Positions 6,405 to 11,742 of a stretch of DNA of 11,742 bases are shown here, piece by piece. Positions within the stretch are counted from its first letter, which is position 1. Every line of letters starts with the position of its first letter. The translations under genes were made by a program, and so were the position numbers. The DNA comes from Paracoccaceae bacterium (GTDB taxonomy: Bacteria; Pseudomonadota; Alphaproteobacteria; Rhodobacterales; Rhodobacteraceae): the NCBI GenBank assembly GCA_009922885.1, contig RFUP01000037.1, positions 1 through 11,742 of the forward strand, read 5' to 3'. The notes beneath the pieces were generated by a model. That model was not told the DNA's origin, searched no databases, and saw only the letters and a program-made list of their open reading frames with translations.

Positions 6405-7505
6405 TCAGATCCAGAACTTGTCTTGCACCATTGCGGGGCGCATGCCTGCGGGGGTTTCGACTTCCAGTTTGGTGCCCGCGTCCCAATGCGTCATGCGGAC
6501 CATGCCGATGGCTACGTTGGTATTGAAATCGGGCGAGCGCGCCGCCGAGGTGACTTGGCCCACTTTCTTGCCGCCGGCCATCAAAGGCCATGGGCGGTCG
6601 CAAGCGGGGATTTCACCATCGATGGAAATCGCGCGGATCTGCTGGACCGGGCCTTCCTTCGCCACACGCAAAAGCGCGTCGCGGCCGATGCAGCCGATGG
6701 CGGAGGTGGTGTTGCAGAACTTGCCCAAGCCCGCCTCGTGGGGGGTGTTGTCGCGTGTCATGTCGTTGCCGTAAGACAGAAGACCACCCTCGATCCGCTC
6801 AATCAGGTTGGGGCAACCTGCGCGGACGTTCAGATCTTCACCCGCTTTAAACAGCGCGTCCCACAAGGGCATGCCAATATCGGAGCCGTTGACGTAGATC
6901 TCGAAGCCGCCTTGCTTTGAGTAGCCCGAACGGGCCACGGCCAGATAACGGCCCTCGAAGGGCAGCATGGCGAAGCGGAAGAAGCGGATGGAGCGCACGG
7001 CTTCCCCGAAGACGCGTGCCATCAACTCATCGGCTTTCGGGCCTTGCACGGCCAGCGGCGAGACATCGGGTTCATCGACGAGCACATCAAGGCGATAGCC
7101 AAGCGCCACGGCTTTGACCCACAAAAGAAGATCGCTGTCTGCGATGGAAATCCAGTAGTGATCTTCGGCGAGTTTCACCGCGACCGGATCGTTCAGCATC
7201 CCGCCTGTTTCATCGACCATCGGCACGTAATAGCACTGGCCCACGTCCATGCGGGTCAGGTCGCGCGGGGTGAGCATTTGCATCAGGCGGGCCGCATCCG
7301 GGCCGCGCACTTCAACCTGACGCTCGCAGGCCACGTCCCAGACCTGCACGTGAGATTTGAGGTGGCGATAGTCCTCAACCACGCCTTCGAAGAAGGTGGG
7401 CAGGAGCATTCGGTTATAAACGGTGTAGCCTTTCACACCCGCTGCCTCGACGCCGGGCGTAAACGGGGTGCGCCGCACGCGGCGGGATGGGGAAATGACG
7501 GCCAT
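6405..7505 (-). CDS. dmdA: Dimethylsulfoniopropionate (DMSP) demethylase
   Basis: 366-residue GcvT-fold enzyme that moves a methyl group from DMSP to tetrahydrofolate, giving methylmercaptopropionate, the first step of the DMSP demethylation route of marine roseobacters and SAR11. The N-terminus SRRVRRTPF...GVEAAGVKGYTVYN (7-31), HVQVWDVACERQV (52-64), CYYVP (91-95), GGMLNDPVAVKL (101-112), PDVSPLAVQGP (146-156), SKQGGFEIYV (196-205), NVRAGCPN (226-233) and SYGNDMTRDNTP (244-255) match my memory of Ruegeria pomeroyi DmdA almost motif for motif, well beyond generic GcvT likeness. E202 and Y204 fall where I recall substrate contacts. Y195 sits where I recall a tryptophan. A strong GAGGAG site precedes the ATG, and the dinB-family gene ends 2 bp upstream, so the two form an operon. 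A related methyltransferase with another substrate remains possible. Confidence 0.87.
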   Translation of the reverse strand: MAVISPSRRVRRTPFTPGVEAAGVKGYTVYNRMLLPTFFEGVVEDYRHLKSHVQVWDVACERQVEVRGPDAARLMQMLTPRDLTRMDVGQCYYVPMVDETGGMLNDPVAVKLAEDHYWISIADSDLLLWVKAVALGYRLDVLVDEPDVSPLAVQGPKADELMARVFGEAVRSIRFFRFAMLPFEGRYLAVARSGYSKQGGFEIYVNGSDIGMPLWDALFKAGEDLNVRAGCPNLIERIEGGLLSYGNDMTRDNTPHEAGLGKFCNTTSAIGCIGRDALLRVAKEGPVQQIRAISIDGEIPACDRPWPLMAGGKKVGQVTSAARSPDFNTNVAIGMVRMTHWDAGTKLEVETPAGMRPAMVQDKFWI

Positions 7506-7507
7506 GC

Positions 7508-8011
7508 TTACTCCTCGGGCATGAAAAAGAGGTCAGACACCGGTGCCTCAACCCCAGCTGCGGTCAGCATGGCGTGGATTTGTCCGCGGTGATGCGTTTG
7601 ATGATTGAACATATGCAAAACCATCGGAGCGATTGGTTTCGTCGTTTCACGGTTCAGAACCGACGAAAAGAATGTCATGTCACCAGCTAACGCAACGGAA
7701 CTTATGATATTGGCCCAGTCCGTGATCCGGCCATCCAGCCGGAAGCGTTCAGCGGACCATGTGGCCAGCGTGGGATGGAGATTGGGGCTATCCTTGATGC
7801 CACCTGCAGGCTTCGGTGTGCCTGCGAAACGGTGCATCCAGATGCCATCGCCCCAAAGCAAGTGATTGGCGGTGCCGAGGATCGATCCGAAGAACGCACC
7901 GCGATCCGCTATGAGGGCCTCGTGGGGCAGCTTTTCCATAGCCGCAAGCATCTGGGTGTTTTGCCAGCGATTATAGCGCGCAAGATGTCTGACGGTGTCA
8001 CGAGTGATCAT
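7508..8011 (-). CDS. DinB/YfiT-family metal-dependent protein, first gene of the dmdA operon
   Basis: 167-residue cytosolic protein with a DinB-like four-helix bundle. The presumed divalent-metal triad is H50 in GTANHLLWGD together with H137 and H141 in HMFNHQTHHRGQ (133-144), the standard spacing. The ATG at 8011 is chosen because GGGAGGG lies 7 bases upstream. An in-frame ATG 18 codons earlier has no such site and would overlap the promoter. The stop is 2 bp from the dmdA start. Several DinB-superfamily members are thiol-dependent (mycothiol or bacillithiol transferases, maleylpyruvate isomerase), so a thiol-linked role next to a sulfur-compound demethylase is a reasonable guess. The sequence does not reveal the cofactor or substrate. 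Confidence 0.82.
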   Translation of the reverse strand: MITRDTVRHLARYNRWQNTQMLAAMEKLPHEALIADRGAFFGSILGTANHLLWGDGIWMHRFAGTPKPAGGIKDSPNLHPTLATWSAERFRLDGRITDWANIISSVALAGDMTFFSSVLNRETTKPIAPMVLHMFNHQTHHRGQIHAMLTAAGVEAPVSDLFFMPEE

Positions 8012-8036
8012 AGAGTAGCCCTCCCTCTTTCTGCCC

Positions 8037-8065
8037 ATGATTGGAGGCGAGCGCCGCTCTTGCAA
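8037..8065 (-). promoter_or_regulatory. Candidate sigma-70 promoter of dinB-dmdA
   Basis: On the minus strand, TTGCAA (8065-8060), 17 bp, then AATCAT (8042-8037). Each hexamer matches consensus at 4 of 6 positions and the spacing is ideal. The predicted start is near 8030, leaving a leader of about 19 bases that carries the GGGAGGG ribosome site. It faces the ssrA promoter, with the two -35 boxes about 10 bp apart. Confidence 0.45.
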
Positions 8066-8067
8066 GA
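8049..8067. promoter_or_regulatory. Two adjoining palindromes over the dinB-dmdA promoter, candidate operators
   Basis: GAGCG-C-CGCTC (8049-8059) and TCTTGCAAGA (8058-8067) are both perfect palindromes, and they overlap by two bases. The second contains the -35 hexamer and the first fills the spacer, a classic place for a repressor. I do not recognise either as a named box. Confidence 0.4.
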
Positions 8068-8074
8068 CCCCCTC

Positions 8075-8103
8075 TTTTCATTGCTCCGCCCTGCCCCTAT
8101 ATC
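8075..8103 (+). promoter_or_regulatory. Candidate promoter of ssrA
   Basis: TTTTCA (8075-8080), 17 bp, TATATC (8098-8103). Each box matches 4 of 6 consensus bases, and the predicted start at about 8110 coincides with the 5' edge of the first structured element of the tmRNA acceptor piece. Confidence 0.45.
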
Positions 8104-8104
8104 T

Positions 8105-8190
8105 GGGGCGTCATCGCAAGGTGACTATGGGCATAAACGCGCATGGAATAAACGGATCGGACCCGGGGGCGGTACCCGGCGGCTCCACCA
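8105..8190 (+). ncRNA. ssrA: tmRNA acceptor piece
   Basis: It opens with a 6-bp hairpin capped by a GNRA loop: GTCATC-GCAA-GGTGAC (8110-8125). The T arm is CCGGG (8163-8167), loop GGCGGTA (8168-8174), CCCGG (8175-8179). The acceptor strand is CGGCTCC (8180-8186), the discriminator is A8187, and a genome-encoded CCA (8188-8190) ends the piece. The mature 5' end is uncertain by several bases. Confidence 0.88.
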
Positions 8191-8214
8191 ACACCCTCTC
8201 GTTTGGAGGCAGAT
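8191..8214 (+). ncRNA. ssrA: Intervening segment removed from pre-tmRNA
   Basis: 24 bases between the encoded CCA and the GGGGCCG that begins the coding piece. A small hairpin is possible (CCTC at 8195-8198 with GAGG at 8206-8209). Processing on the right should be by RNase P at 8214/8215, by analogy with Caulobacter tmRNA. Confidence 0.8.
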
Positions 8215-8425
8215 GGGGCCGAAACAGGATCGACGAACGCGTAAAGATGTAGCTTTGTCCCGGTGAGCCACCACCGTTATCGGTGCAAAACGTACAGTTG
8301 CAAACGACAACCGTGCTCCGGTCGCTCTCGCCGCTTAATGCGGTGCGAAGATCGAAACTTAAGTCCTTGCGCTTAGCCGCGTAAGGCGGGGTTCGGAGGT
8401 ACCTGGCAACAGAAACCTCCACTTC
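8215..8425 (+). ncRNA. ssrA: tmRNA coding piece
   Basis: It begins GGGGCCGAAACAGGATCGACG (8215-8235, one base from the D-like consensus of tmRNA 5' ends) and contains the tag frame. It ends in a stem of GGAGGT (8395-8400) with ACCTCC (8415-8420) enclosing a 14-base loop, as in other alphaproteobacterial coding RNAs. The 3' boundary is placed just after this stem. Confidence 0.88.
8300..8338 (+). other. ssrA: tmRNA tag reading frame (ANDNRAPVALAA, stop TAA)
   Basis: GCA at 8300-8302 is the probable resume codon, preceded by CAGTT as in other tmRNAs. Twelve codons give ANDNRAPVALAA, then TAA (8336-8338). The ALAA end is the ClpX/ClpA recognition signal, and the ANDN start resembles the SspB-binding portion of known tags. 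SspB is encoded about 2.3 kb downstream. Confidence 0.95.
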
Positions 8426-8427
8426 CC

Positions 8428-8455
8428 TTGACAGTGTTGAAGAGGTTTGTATTCC
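8428..8455 (+). promoter_or_regulatory. Candidate promoter of the chromate-resistance operon
   Basis: A perfect TTGACA (8428-8433) is followed at 16 bp by TATTCC (8450-8455), which matches only the TAT of a -10. It begins just after the tmRNA coding piece and would give a leader of about 70 bases before chrB. A short dyad GAGG-N8-CCTC (8442-8457) overlaps the spacer and -10. Confidence 0.4.
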
Positions 8456-8498
8456 TCATCTTATGGGGCCTGCGACCGCGCCCCGTGAGGCCTAGGCC
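8454..8498 (+). repeat. Structured leader upstream of chrB
   Basis: CCTCA (8454-8458) can pair with TGAGG (8486-8490), enclosing GGGGC (8465-8469) with GCCCC (8480-8484). The perfect palindrome GGCCTAGGCC (8489-8498) follows directly. No T-run follows, so it is not a normal terminator for ssrA. It could be an rho-type tmRNA 3' end, a chromate-operon leader element or a protein site. Confidence 0.4.
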
Positions 8499-8534
8499 CA
8501 AGCGTCGCATCTTTGAAAATGACAAGGATGCATT

Positions 8535-9329
8535 ATGCCGAGCTTTTGCCAGATTACTCCCACAGCCCTTCTGCGCCTGATCGGAACGCCCGATGCGCCG
8601 ATTATCCTCGACGTCAGACTGGCTGAAGACAGGGATGCCGACCCGTTTTCGATCCCCACCGCACAAGCCCTGGATTACCGATCCGCCGCTTCTTTCGGCT
8701 CGACCGAGCGCCGTGTTGTTGTGGTTTGCCACAAGGGGCTGAAACTGTCGGAAGGAGCCGCAGCGCTCCTGCGGAGCCGAGGCATAGCCGCTGAAGGGCT
8801 TGAGGGAGGGCATGTTGCATGGCGAAACGAAGGCTTGCCAGTGGTGCCCGATGCTCTGGTGGCGAAGTCCAACCTCTGGGTTACACGGCATCGGCCGAAG
8901 ATCGACAGGATCGCTTGCCCTTGGCTGATCCGGCGCTTCATCGCGCCCGACGCTCGTTTTCTTTTCGTTGCCCCCAGTCAGGTTCTGGCCGTCGCGGAGC
9001 GCTTTTCTGCGGTGTCTTTCGATATCGAAGGCGCGGACTACACCCATGCCGCCGATCAATGCACTTTCGACGCGCTTCTAACGGCATACTCTCTCGATTT
9101 CCCGGCTTTGAAACGCGTGGCCGATGTGGTGCGCGCGGCGGACACCGATCGCCACGATCTTTCGCCGCAAGCAGCGGGCTTGCTTGCTGTTTCTGTGGGA
9201 TTGTCGCGAATGTTCAAAGATGATTTGGCGCAGTTGGAAGCGGGTATGACCCTGTATGATGCACTCTACCGCTGGGCTCGGGATGGCTATGAAGAAGGCC
9301 ATGACTGGCCTCAGGGGAGAGCGCAATGA
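8535..9329 (+). CDS. chrB: Rhodanese-ChrB fusion, chromate resistance protein
   Basis: 264-residue protein with two domains. Residues 1 to about 105 are a rhodanese (sulfurtransferase) domain: DVRLAED (26-32) and the active loop with C65 in VVVVCHKGLKLS. Residues 113-255 are the ChrB C-terminal domain: WVTRHRPKIDRIACPWLIRR (115-134), the GADYTHAADQCTFDALL segment (166-182) and the VRAADTDRHD segment (199-208), the last two rich in possible metal or oxyanion ligands. ChrB proteins support or regulate chromate efflux by ChrA. The usual N-terminal half is different, so this is a rhodanese-fused variant lacking the classical regulator-like N-domain. Start: AGGA lies six bases before the ATG. Its stop overlaps chrA (ATGA), so the two are translationally coupled. 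Confidence 0.9.
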   Translation: MPSFCQITPTALLRLIGTPDAPIILDVRLAEDRDADPFSIPTAQALDYRSAASFGSTERRVVVVCHKGLKLSEGAAALLRSRGIAAEGLEGGHVAWRNEGLPVVPDALVAKSNLWVTRHRPKIDRIACPWLIRRFIAPDARFLFVAPSQVLAVAERFSAVSFDIEGADYTHAADQCTFDALLTAYSLDFPALKRVADVVRAADTDRHDLSPQAAGLLAVSVGLSRMFKDDLAQLEAGMTLYDALYRWARDGYEEGHDWPQGRAQ

Positions 9330-10567
9330 ACGCGAATTGGCGAGACCTTTTCCAGACATTCGGCCGCATCGGGCTTTTGAGCTTTGGCGGGCCTGCGGCG
9401 CAGATTGCCTTGATGCATCGCGTGTTGGTGGACGAAAAGAAATGGCTCACCGAGAAGGACTACCTCTCGGGGCTGTCCTTCTGCATGGTACTGCCCGGCC
9501 CTGAAGCGATGCAGTTGGCAACCTATGCCGGATGGCGCTTGCGGGGCGTTGCGGGCGGGCTTTTGGCGGGGCTGTTGTTTGTGTTGCCGGGGGCGTTCCT
9601 GATCCTCGCGCTGGCCTCGGCCTATGTGGCGTTTGGCGATCTGCCTTGGGTGCGGAACGCGTTTCTGGGCGTTCAGGCGGCGGTTGTGGTGATCGTAATC
9701 GAGGCGCTCTTGAAGGTGTCGAAGCGGGCCTTGAAGAAGCGGGAAAGCTACGCGCTGGCCGCGCTTTCCTTCATTGGCATCTATGCGCTGGGCTTGCCGT
9801 TTCCGGCGATTGTGCTCGCGGCGGGGCTTTGGGGGTATGTCCGCGCGCAACCTTCTTCGGATGAGGTTGGAACAAGGCTTCCGCCCTTGGGCGGCACCTT
9901 GCGGACCGCCATGGTCTGGGGGCTAATCTGGTGGCTACCACTGCTGGCGCTGCCCGCGCTGGGGGCGGATTTCCTTTGGGATATCGCGCTTTTCTTCTCG
10001 CAACTCGCTGTGGTCACGTTTGGGGGCGCATACGCGGTGCTGGCGTGGATGGCGCAATGGGCAGTGGAGACGCAGGGATGGCTTACGACGGCCCAGATGA
10101 TCGACGCCTTGGGGCTGGCCGAAACCACCCCCGGCCCCTTGATCCTCGTCACTGAATTCGTGGCCTTTCTGGCGGGTTGGGGCGCGGGTGGCTGGGGATT
10201 GGCAATTTCGGCCGCACTGGTGAGCCTTTGGGCCACGTTCGTGCCCTGCTTTCTGTGGATTTTCGCAGGCGCCCCCTACCTCGGCTGGATCGCGGCGCGC
10301 CCGCGGCTCCAAGGAGCGTTGAGCGCGATCATCGCGGCTGTTGTGGGGGTGATCCTGAACCTGTCTTTGTGGTTTGCGCTGCATGTGCTGTTCTCCCGTG
10401 TGACCGCGAGCAGGATCGGCCCCCTGCCCGATCTGTCGAGCCTCGATCCAATCAGCTTGGCCCTAACCCTCATAGCCGCTGCATTGCTTCTTTGGTGGAA
10501 GCGAGGGCTTCTTGAAACTCTGGCGGTCTTGGCCGTATTGGGAGGCATAGTCAGGGGCATTCTGTGA
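9326..10567 (+). CDS. chrA: Chromate efflux transporter, long-chain CHR family
   Basis: 413-residue inner-membrane protein with two homologous CHR halves and roughly ten to twelve membrane segments. N-half signature: LLSFGGPAAQIALMHR (17-32), KWLTEKDY (39-46), MVLPGPEAMQLATYAGW (54-70). C-half signature: VVTFGGAYAVLAWM (229-242), GWLTTAQMIDALGLAETTPGP (251-271). The loop between halves (about 172-190) is short and polar. CHR proteins export chromate, which enters through sulfate uptake. The length is typical of two-domain ChrA. The ATG overlaps the chrB stop by ATGA and follows GGGGAGAG. Nothing in the sequence excludes transport of a different oxyanion. Confidence 0.94.
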   Translation: MNANWRDLFQTFGRIGLLSFGGPAAQIALMHRVLVDEKKWLTEKDYLSGLSFCMVLPGPEAMQLATYAGWRLRGVAGGLLAGLLFVLPGAFLILALASAYVAFGDLPWVRNAFLGVQAAVVVIVIEALLKVSKRALKKRESYALAALSFIGIYALGLPFPAIVLAAGLWGYVRAQPSSDEVGTRLPPLGGTLRTAMVWGLIWWLPLLALPALGADFLWDIALFFSQLAVVTFGGAYAVLAWMAQWAVETQGWLTTAQMIDALGLAETTPGPLILVTEFVAFLAGWGAGGWGLAISAALVSLWATFVPCFLWIFAGAPYLGWIAARPRLQGALSAIIAAVVGVILNLSLWFALHVLFSRVTASRIGPLPDLSSLDPISLALTLIAAALLLWWKRGLLETLAVLAVLGGIVRGIL

Positions 10568-10640
10568 CGCAGTTGAATCGTGCCAGCCTCTCTTTTGTTT
10601 CGAAAAGAATCCCCTATGCTGGCGGGAAAAGGAGTGTTGT

Positions 10641-11114
10641 ATGGCGCGTTCGATCGACTACGGCAAACTGATGCACCGCGCGATGCGCGCGCTTATTCAG
10701 GACGTATTGCGCGATGTCGAATCCAACGGCCTGCCGGGCGCGCATCACTTTTTTATCACCTATGACACCCGCCACCCGCAGGTGCAGATGGCCGATTGGC
10801 TGAAAACCCGCTATCCGGAAGAAATGACCGTAGTCATGCAGCATTGGTATGACGGGCTGAAGGTGACGGACGAGGGCTTTTTCGTCACGCTGAATTTCGG
10901 CGAGAAACCAGAGCCGCTCTATATCCCCTATGACGCGATCAAGACTTTCGTTGATCCTTCGGTCGAATTCGGCCTCAGGTTCGAGACGCATGACGCGGAA
11001 GACGAGGATGAGCTGGAAATCGAAGACGACGAGGATGACGATCCGCCGCCCGCTTCGCCTTCCGGCAAAGGTGACGGGCAAGTCGTGCAGCTTGACCGCT
11101 TCCGCAAGCACTAA
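10641..11114 (+). CDS. sspB: SspB, ClpXP protease adaptor
   Basis: 157-residue cytosolic adaptor that tethers ssrA-tagged proteins to ClpX. The tag-binding domain covers about residues 4-116 (YGKLMHRAMRALI, HHFFITYDTRHPQVQMADWL, LNFGEKPEPLYIPYDAI, FVDPSVEFGLRF). It is followed by a strongly acidic linker (118-134, nearly all D/E) and a proline/serine/glycine spacer. The C-terminal ClpX-binding tail is VVQLDRFRKH (148-157), the alphaproteobacterial form of the XB motif. The start follows AAAAGGAG at a 6-base spacing. It stands alone, 73 bp after chrA and 80 bp before fumC. Adjacency to fumC is, as I recall, common in related genomes. The tmRNA that makes its substrates lies upstream. Confidence 0.93.
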   Translation: MARSIDYGKLMHRAMRALIQDVLRDVESNGLPGAHHFFITYDTRHPQVQMADWLKTRYPEEMTVVMQHWYDGLKVTDEGFFVTLNFGEKPEPLYIPYDAIKTFVDPSVEFGLRFETHDAEDEDELEIEDDEDDDPPPASPSGKGDGQVVQLDRFRKH

Positions 11115-11194
11115 TTCCTGAAATTCGCGCGGCATGGCCTTTCAGCGCATGAGCCAGGGCTTATGTTTGAGAGCATTCTGTCAGGAGTTTGATC

Positions 11195-11742
11195 ATGTCC
11201 GCGATTCGTACCGAAACCGATAGCTTTGGCCCGCTCGATGTGCCCGCCGAGAAATACTGGGGAGCTCAAACCCAACGCTCGATCATGAATTTCCCGATTG
11301 GCTGGGAGCGCCAGCCCGTTGCTATTGTCCGTGCGCTGGGGGTGATCAAAAAGGCGGCGGCCAAGGTGAACGAAGGCTTCGGCGATCTGGAACCCGCGCT
11401 TTCGGAGGCCATTCAGGCCGCAGCACAGGAAGTGATCGACGGCAAGTTCGACGACAACTTCCCGCTGGTGGTCTGGCAAACGGGGTCGGGCACGCAGTCG
11501 AATATGAACGCAAACGAGGTGATCTCGAACCGTGCGATCGAGATGCTGGGCGGGGTGATGGGGTCGAAAACGCCGGTGCACCCGAATGACCATGTGAACA
11601 TGGGCCAATCCTCGAACGACACCTTTCCAACCGCGATGCATGTGGCCATCGGCATGATGGCACGGGATGTGCTTCTGCCGGGCTTGCGGAAGCTTCACGC
11701 GGCGCTTCAGGCGAAATCCGAAGAGTTCAAGGATATCATCAA
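11195..11742 (+). CDS. fumC: Fumarate hydratase class II, 5' part only
   Basis: Iron-independent fumarase of the TCA cycle, interconverting fumarate and malate. 182 residues are present before the right edge, of about 460 in the family. The start MSAIRTETDSFGPLDVPAEKYWGAQTQRS is typical. TGSGTQSNMN (96-105) and HPNDHVN (129-135), followed by GQSSNDTFPTAMH (137-149), are the family's substrate-site motifs and separate it from aspartase and argininosuccinate lyase relatives. The start is supported by AGGAG eight bases upstream. The catalytic serine loop (GSSIMPGK region) lies outside the window, so FumC and a close aspartase cannot be fully separated, but fumarase is far more likely. Confidence 0.94.
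   Translation, partial: MSAIRTETDSFGPLDVPAEKYWGAQTQRSIMNFPIGWERQPVAIVRALGVIKKAAAKVNEGFGDLEPALSEAIQAAAQEVIDGKFDDNFPLVVWQTGSGTQSNMNANEVISNRAIEMLGGVMGSKTPVHPNDHVNMGQSSNDTFPTAMHVAIGMMARDVLLPGLRKLHAALQAKSEEFKDII

Larger units (their letters stand above)
8105..8425 (+). ncRNA. ssrA: Circularly permuted (two-piece) tmRNA gene
   Basis: Transfer-messenger RNA rescues stalled ribosomes and adds a degradation tag. Alphaproteobacteria carry it permuted: the acceptor piece (T arm, 3' strand of the acceptor stem, CCA) is encoded first, then an excised spacer, then the coding piece (5' acceptor strand, D-like region, tag reading frame). All three parts are visible here. The 7-bp acceptor stem pairs GGGGCCG (8215-8221) with CGGCTCC (8180-8186), with one G-U. 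CGCGT in the coding piece (about 8239-8243) can pair with ACGCG in the acceptor piece (about 8138-8142), as expected for helix P2. The tag reads ANDNRAPVALAA. The ends, especially the 3' end near 8421-8430, are estimated. It is divergent from dinB-dmdA and followed by the chromate operon. Confidence 0.95.

Noticed and set aside
7508..8065. Longer dinB start at 8065
   Set aside because: The extra 18 residues are basic and unrelated to the fold, and the start would precede the candidate promoter. The ATG at 8011 has a strong ribosome site.
8191..8535. Attachment site or integrated element at ssrA
   Set aside because: No integrase, no repeated copy of the tmRNA end and no tRNA fragment were seen. 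Insertion of chrBA remains only a hypothesis.
8373..9059. Minus-strand 228-codon frame over the tmRNA end and chrB
   Set aside because: It overlaps the structured tmRNA and the rhodanese domain, and the translation is low in hydrophobic core and matches nothing.
10592..10620. Promoter for sspB (TATGCT near 10615)
   Set aside because: The -10-like box is fair, but no -35 lies at a usable spacing. Too weak to list.
11118..11167. CTGAAA/TTTCAG dyad and TATGTT box between sspB and fumC
   Set aside because: Six-base arms 16 bp apart and a poor -35 are within chance expectation. fumC may have a promoter here but the sequence does not decide it.

Overview
The window looks like chromosome of a marine alphaproteobacterium of the Rhodobacterales, Roseobacter-like. 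The evidence is a circularly permuted two-piece tmRNA gene with tag ANDNRAPVALAA, an alpha-type SspB, a DMSP demethylase (DmdA), and a phr-cfa-trgA-trgB-cysK gene order that matches, from memory, a Rhodobacter sphaeroides locus. No species is named because no database was available.

Left block (1-8011, all minus strand). Read in the direction of transcription it contains two groups. First is a dinB-family gene followed 2 bp later by dmdA. After an intergenic region with a strong inverted repeat comes a class V aminotransferase (cysteine desulfurase-like). Second is phr (photolyase), a Cfa-family methyltransferase, trgA, trgB and cysK (cut by the left edge). Just upstream of phr, overlapping the stop codon of the aminotransferase gene, is TGATCC-N18-TAAGC. 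This is an excellent match to the promoter type recognised by the singlet-oxygen sigma factor RpoE (RpoE/ChrR system) of Rhodobacter. I infer that phr-cfa-trgA-trgB, and perhaps cysK, form a photo-oxidative and tellurite stress operon covering DNA repair, membrane lipid modification, ADP-ribose/glutathione chemistry and cysteine supply.

Centre (8012-8534). This holds divergent promoters for dinB-dmdA (minus) and ssrA (plus), then the permuted tmRNA gene (about 8105-8425), then a structured leader with a consensus -35 box in front of the next operon.

Right block (8535-11742, plus strand). It contains a rhodanese-ChrB fusion overlapping chrA (chromate resistance and efflux), sspB (a ClpXP adaptor that delivers ssrA-tagged proteins), and fumC (class II fumarase, cut by the right edge). 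tmRNA and SspB, which act in the same ribosome-rescue and proteolysis pathway, sit about 2.2 kb apart with the chromate operon between them.

Sulfur is a recurring theme: cysK, the desulfurase-like protein, dmdA, the rhodanese domain, and tellurite/chromate oxyanion resistance. No insertion sequence, prophage, CRISPR array or tRNA was seen. The most notable items are the sigma-E-type promoter, a Cfa-like enzyme whose bicarbonate-site residues appear substituted, a desulfurase-like protein lacking the catalytic cysteine loop, and unexplained palindromes at the dinB-dmdA and cysK promoters.
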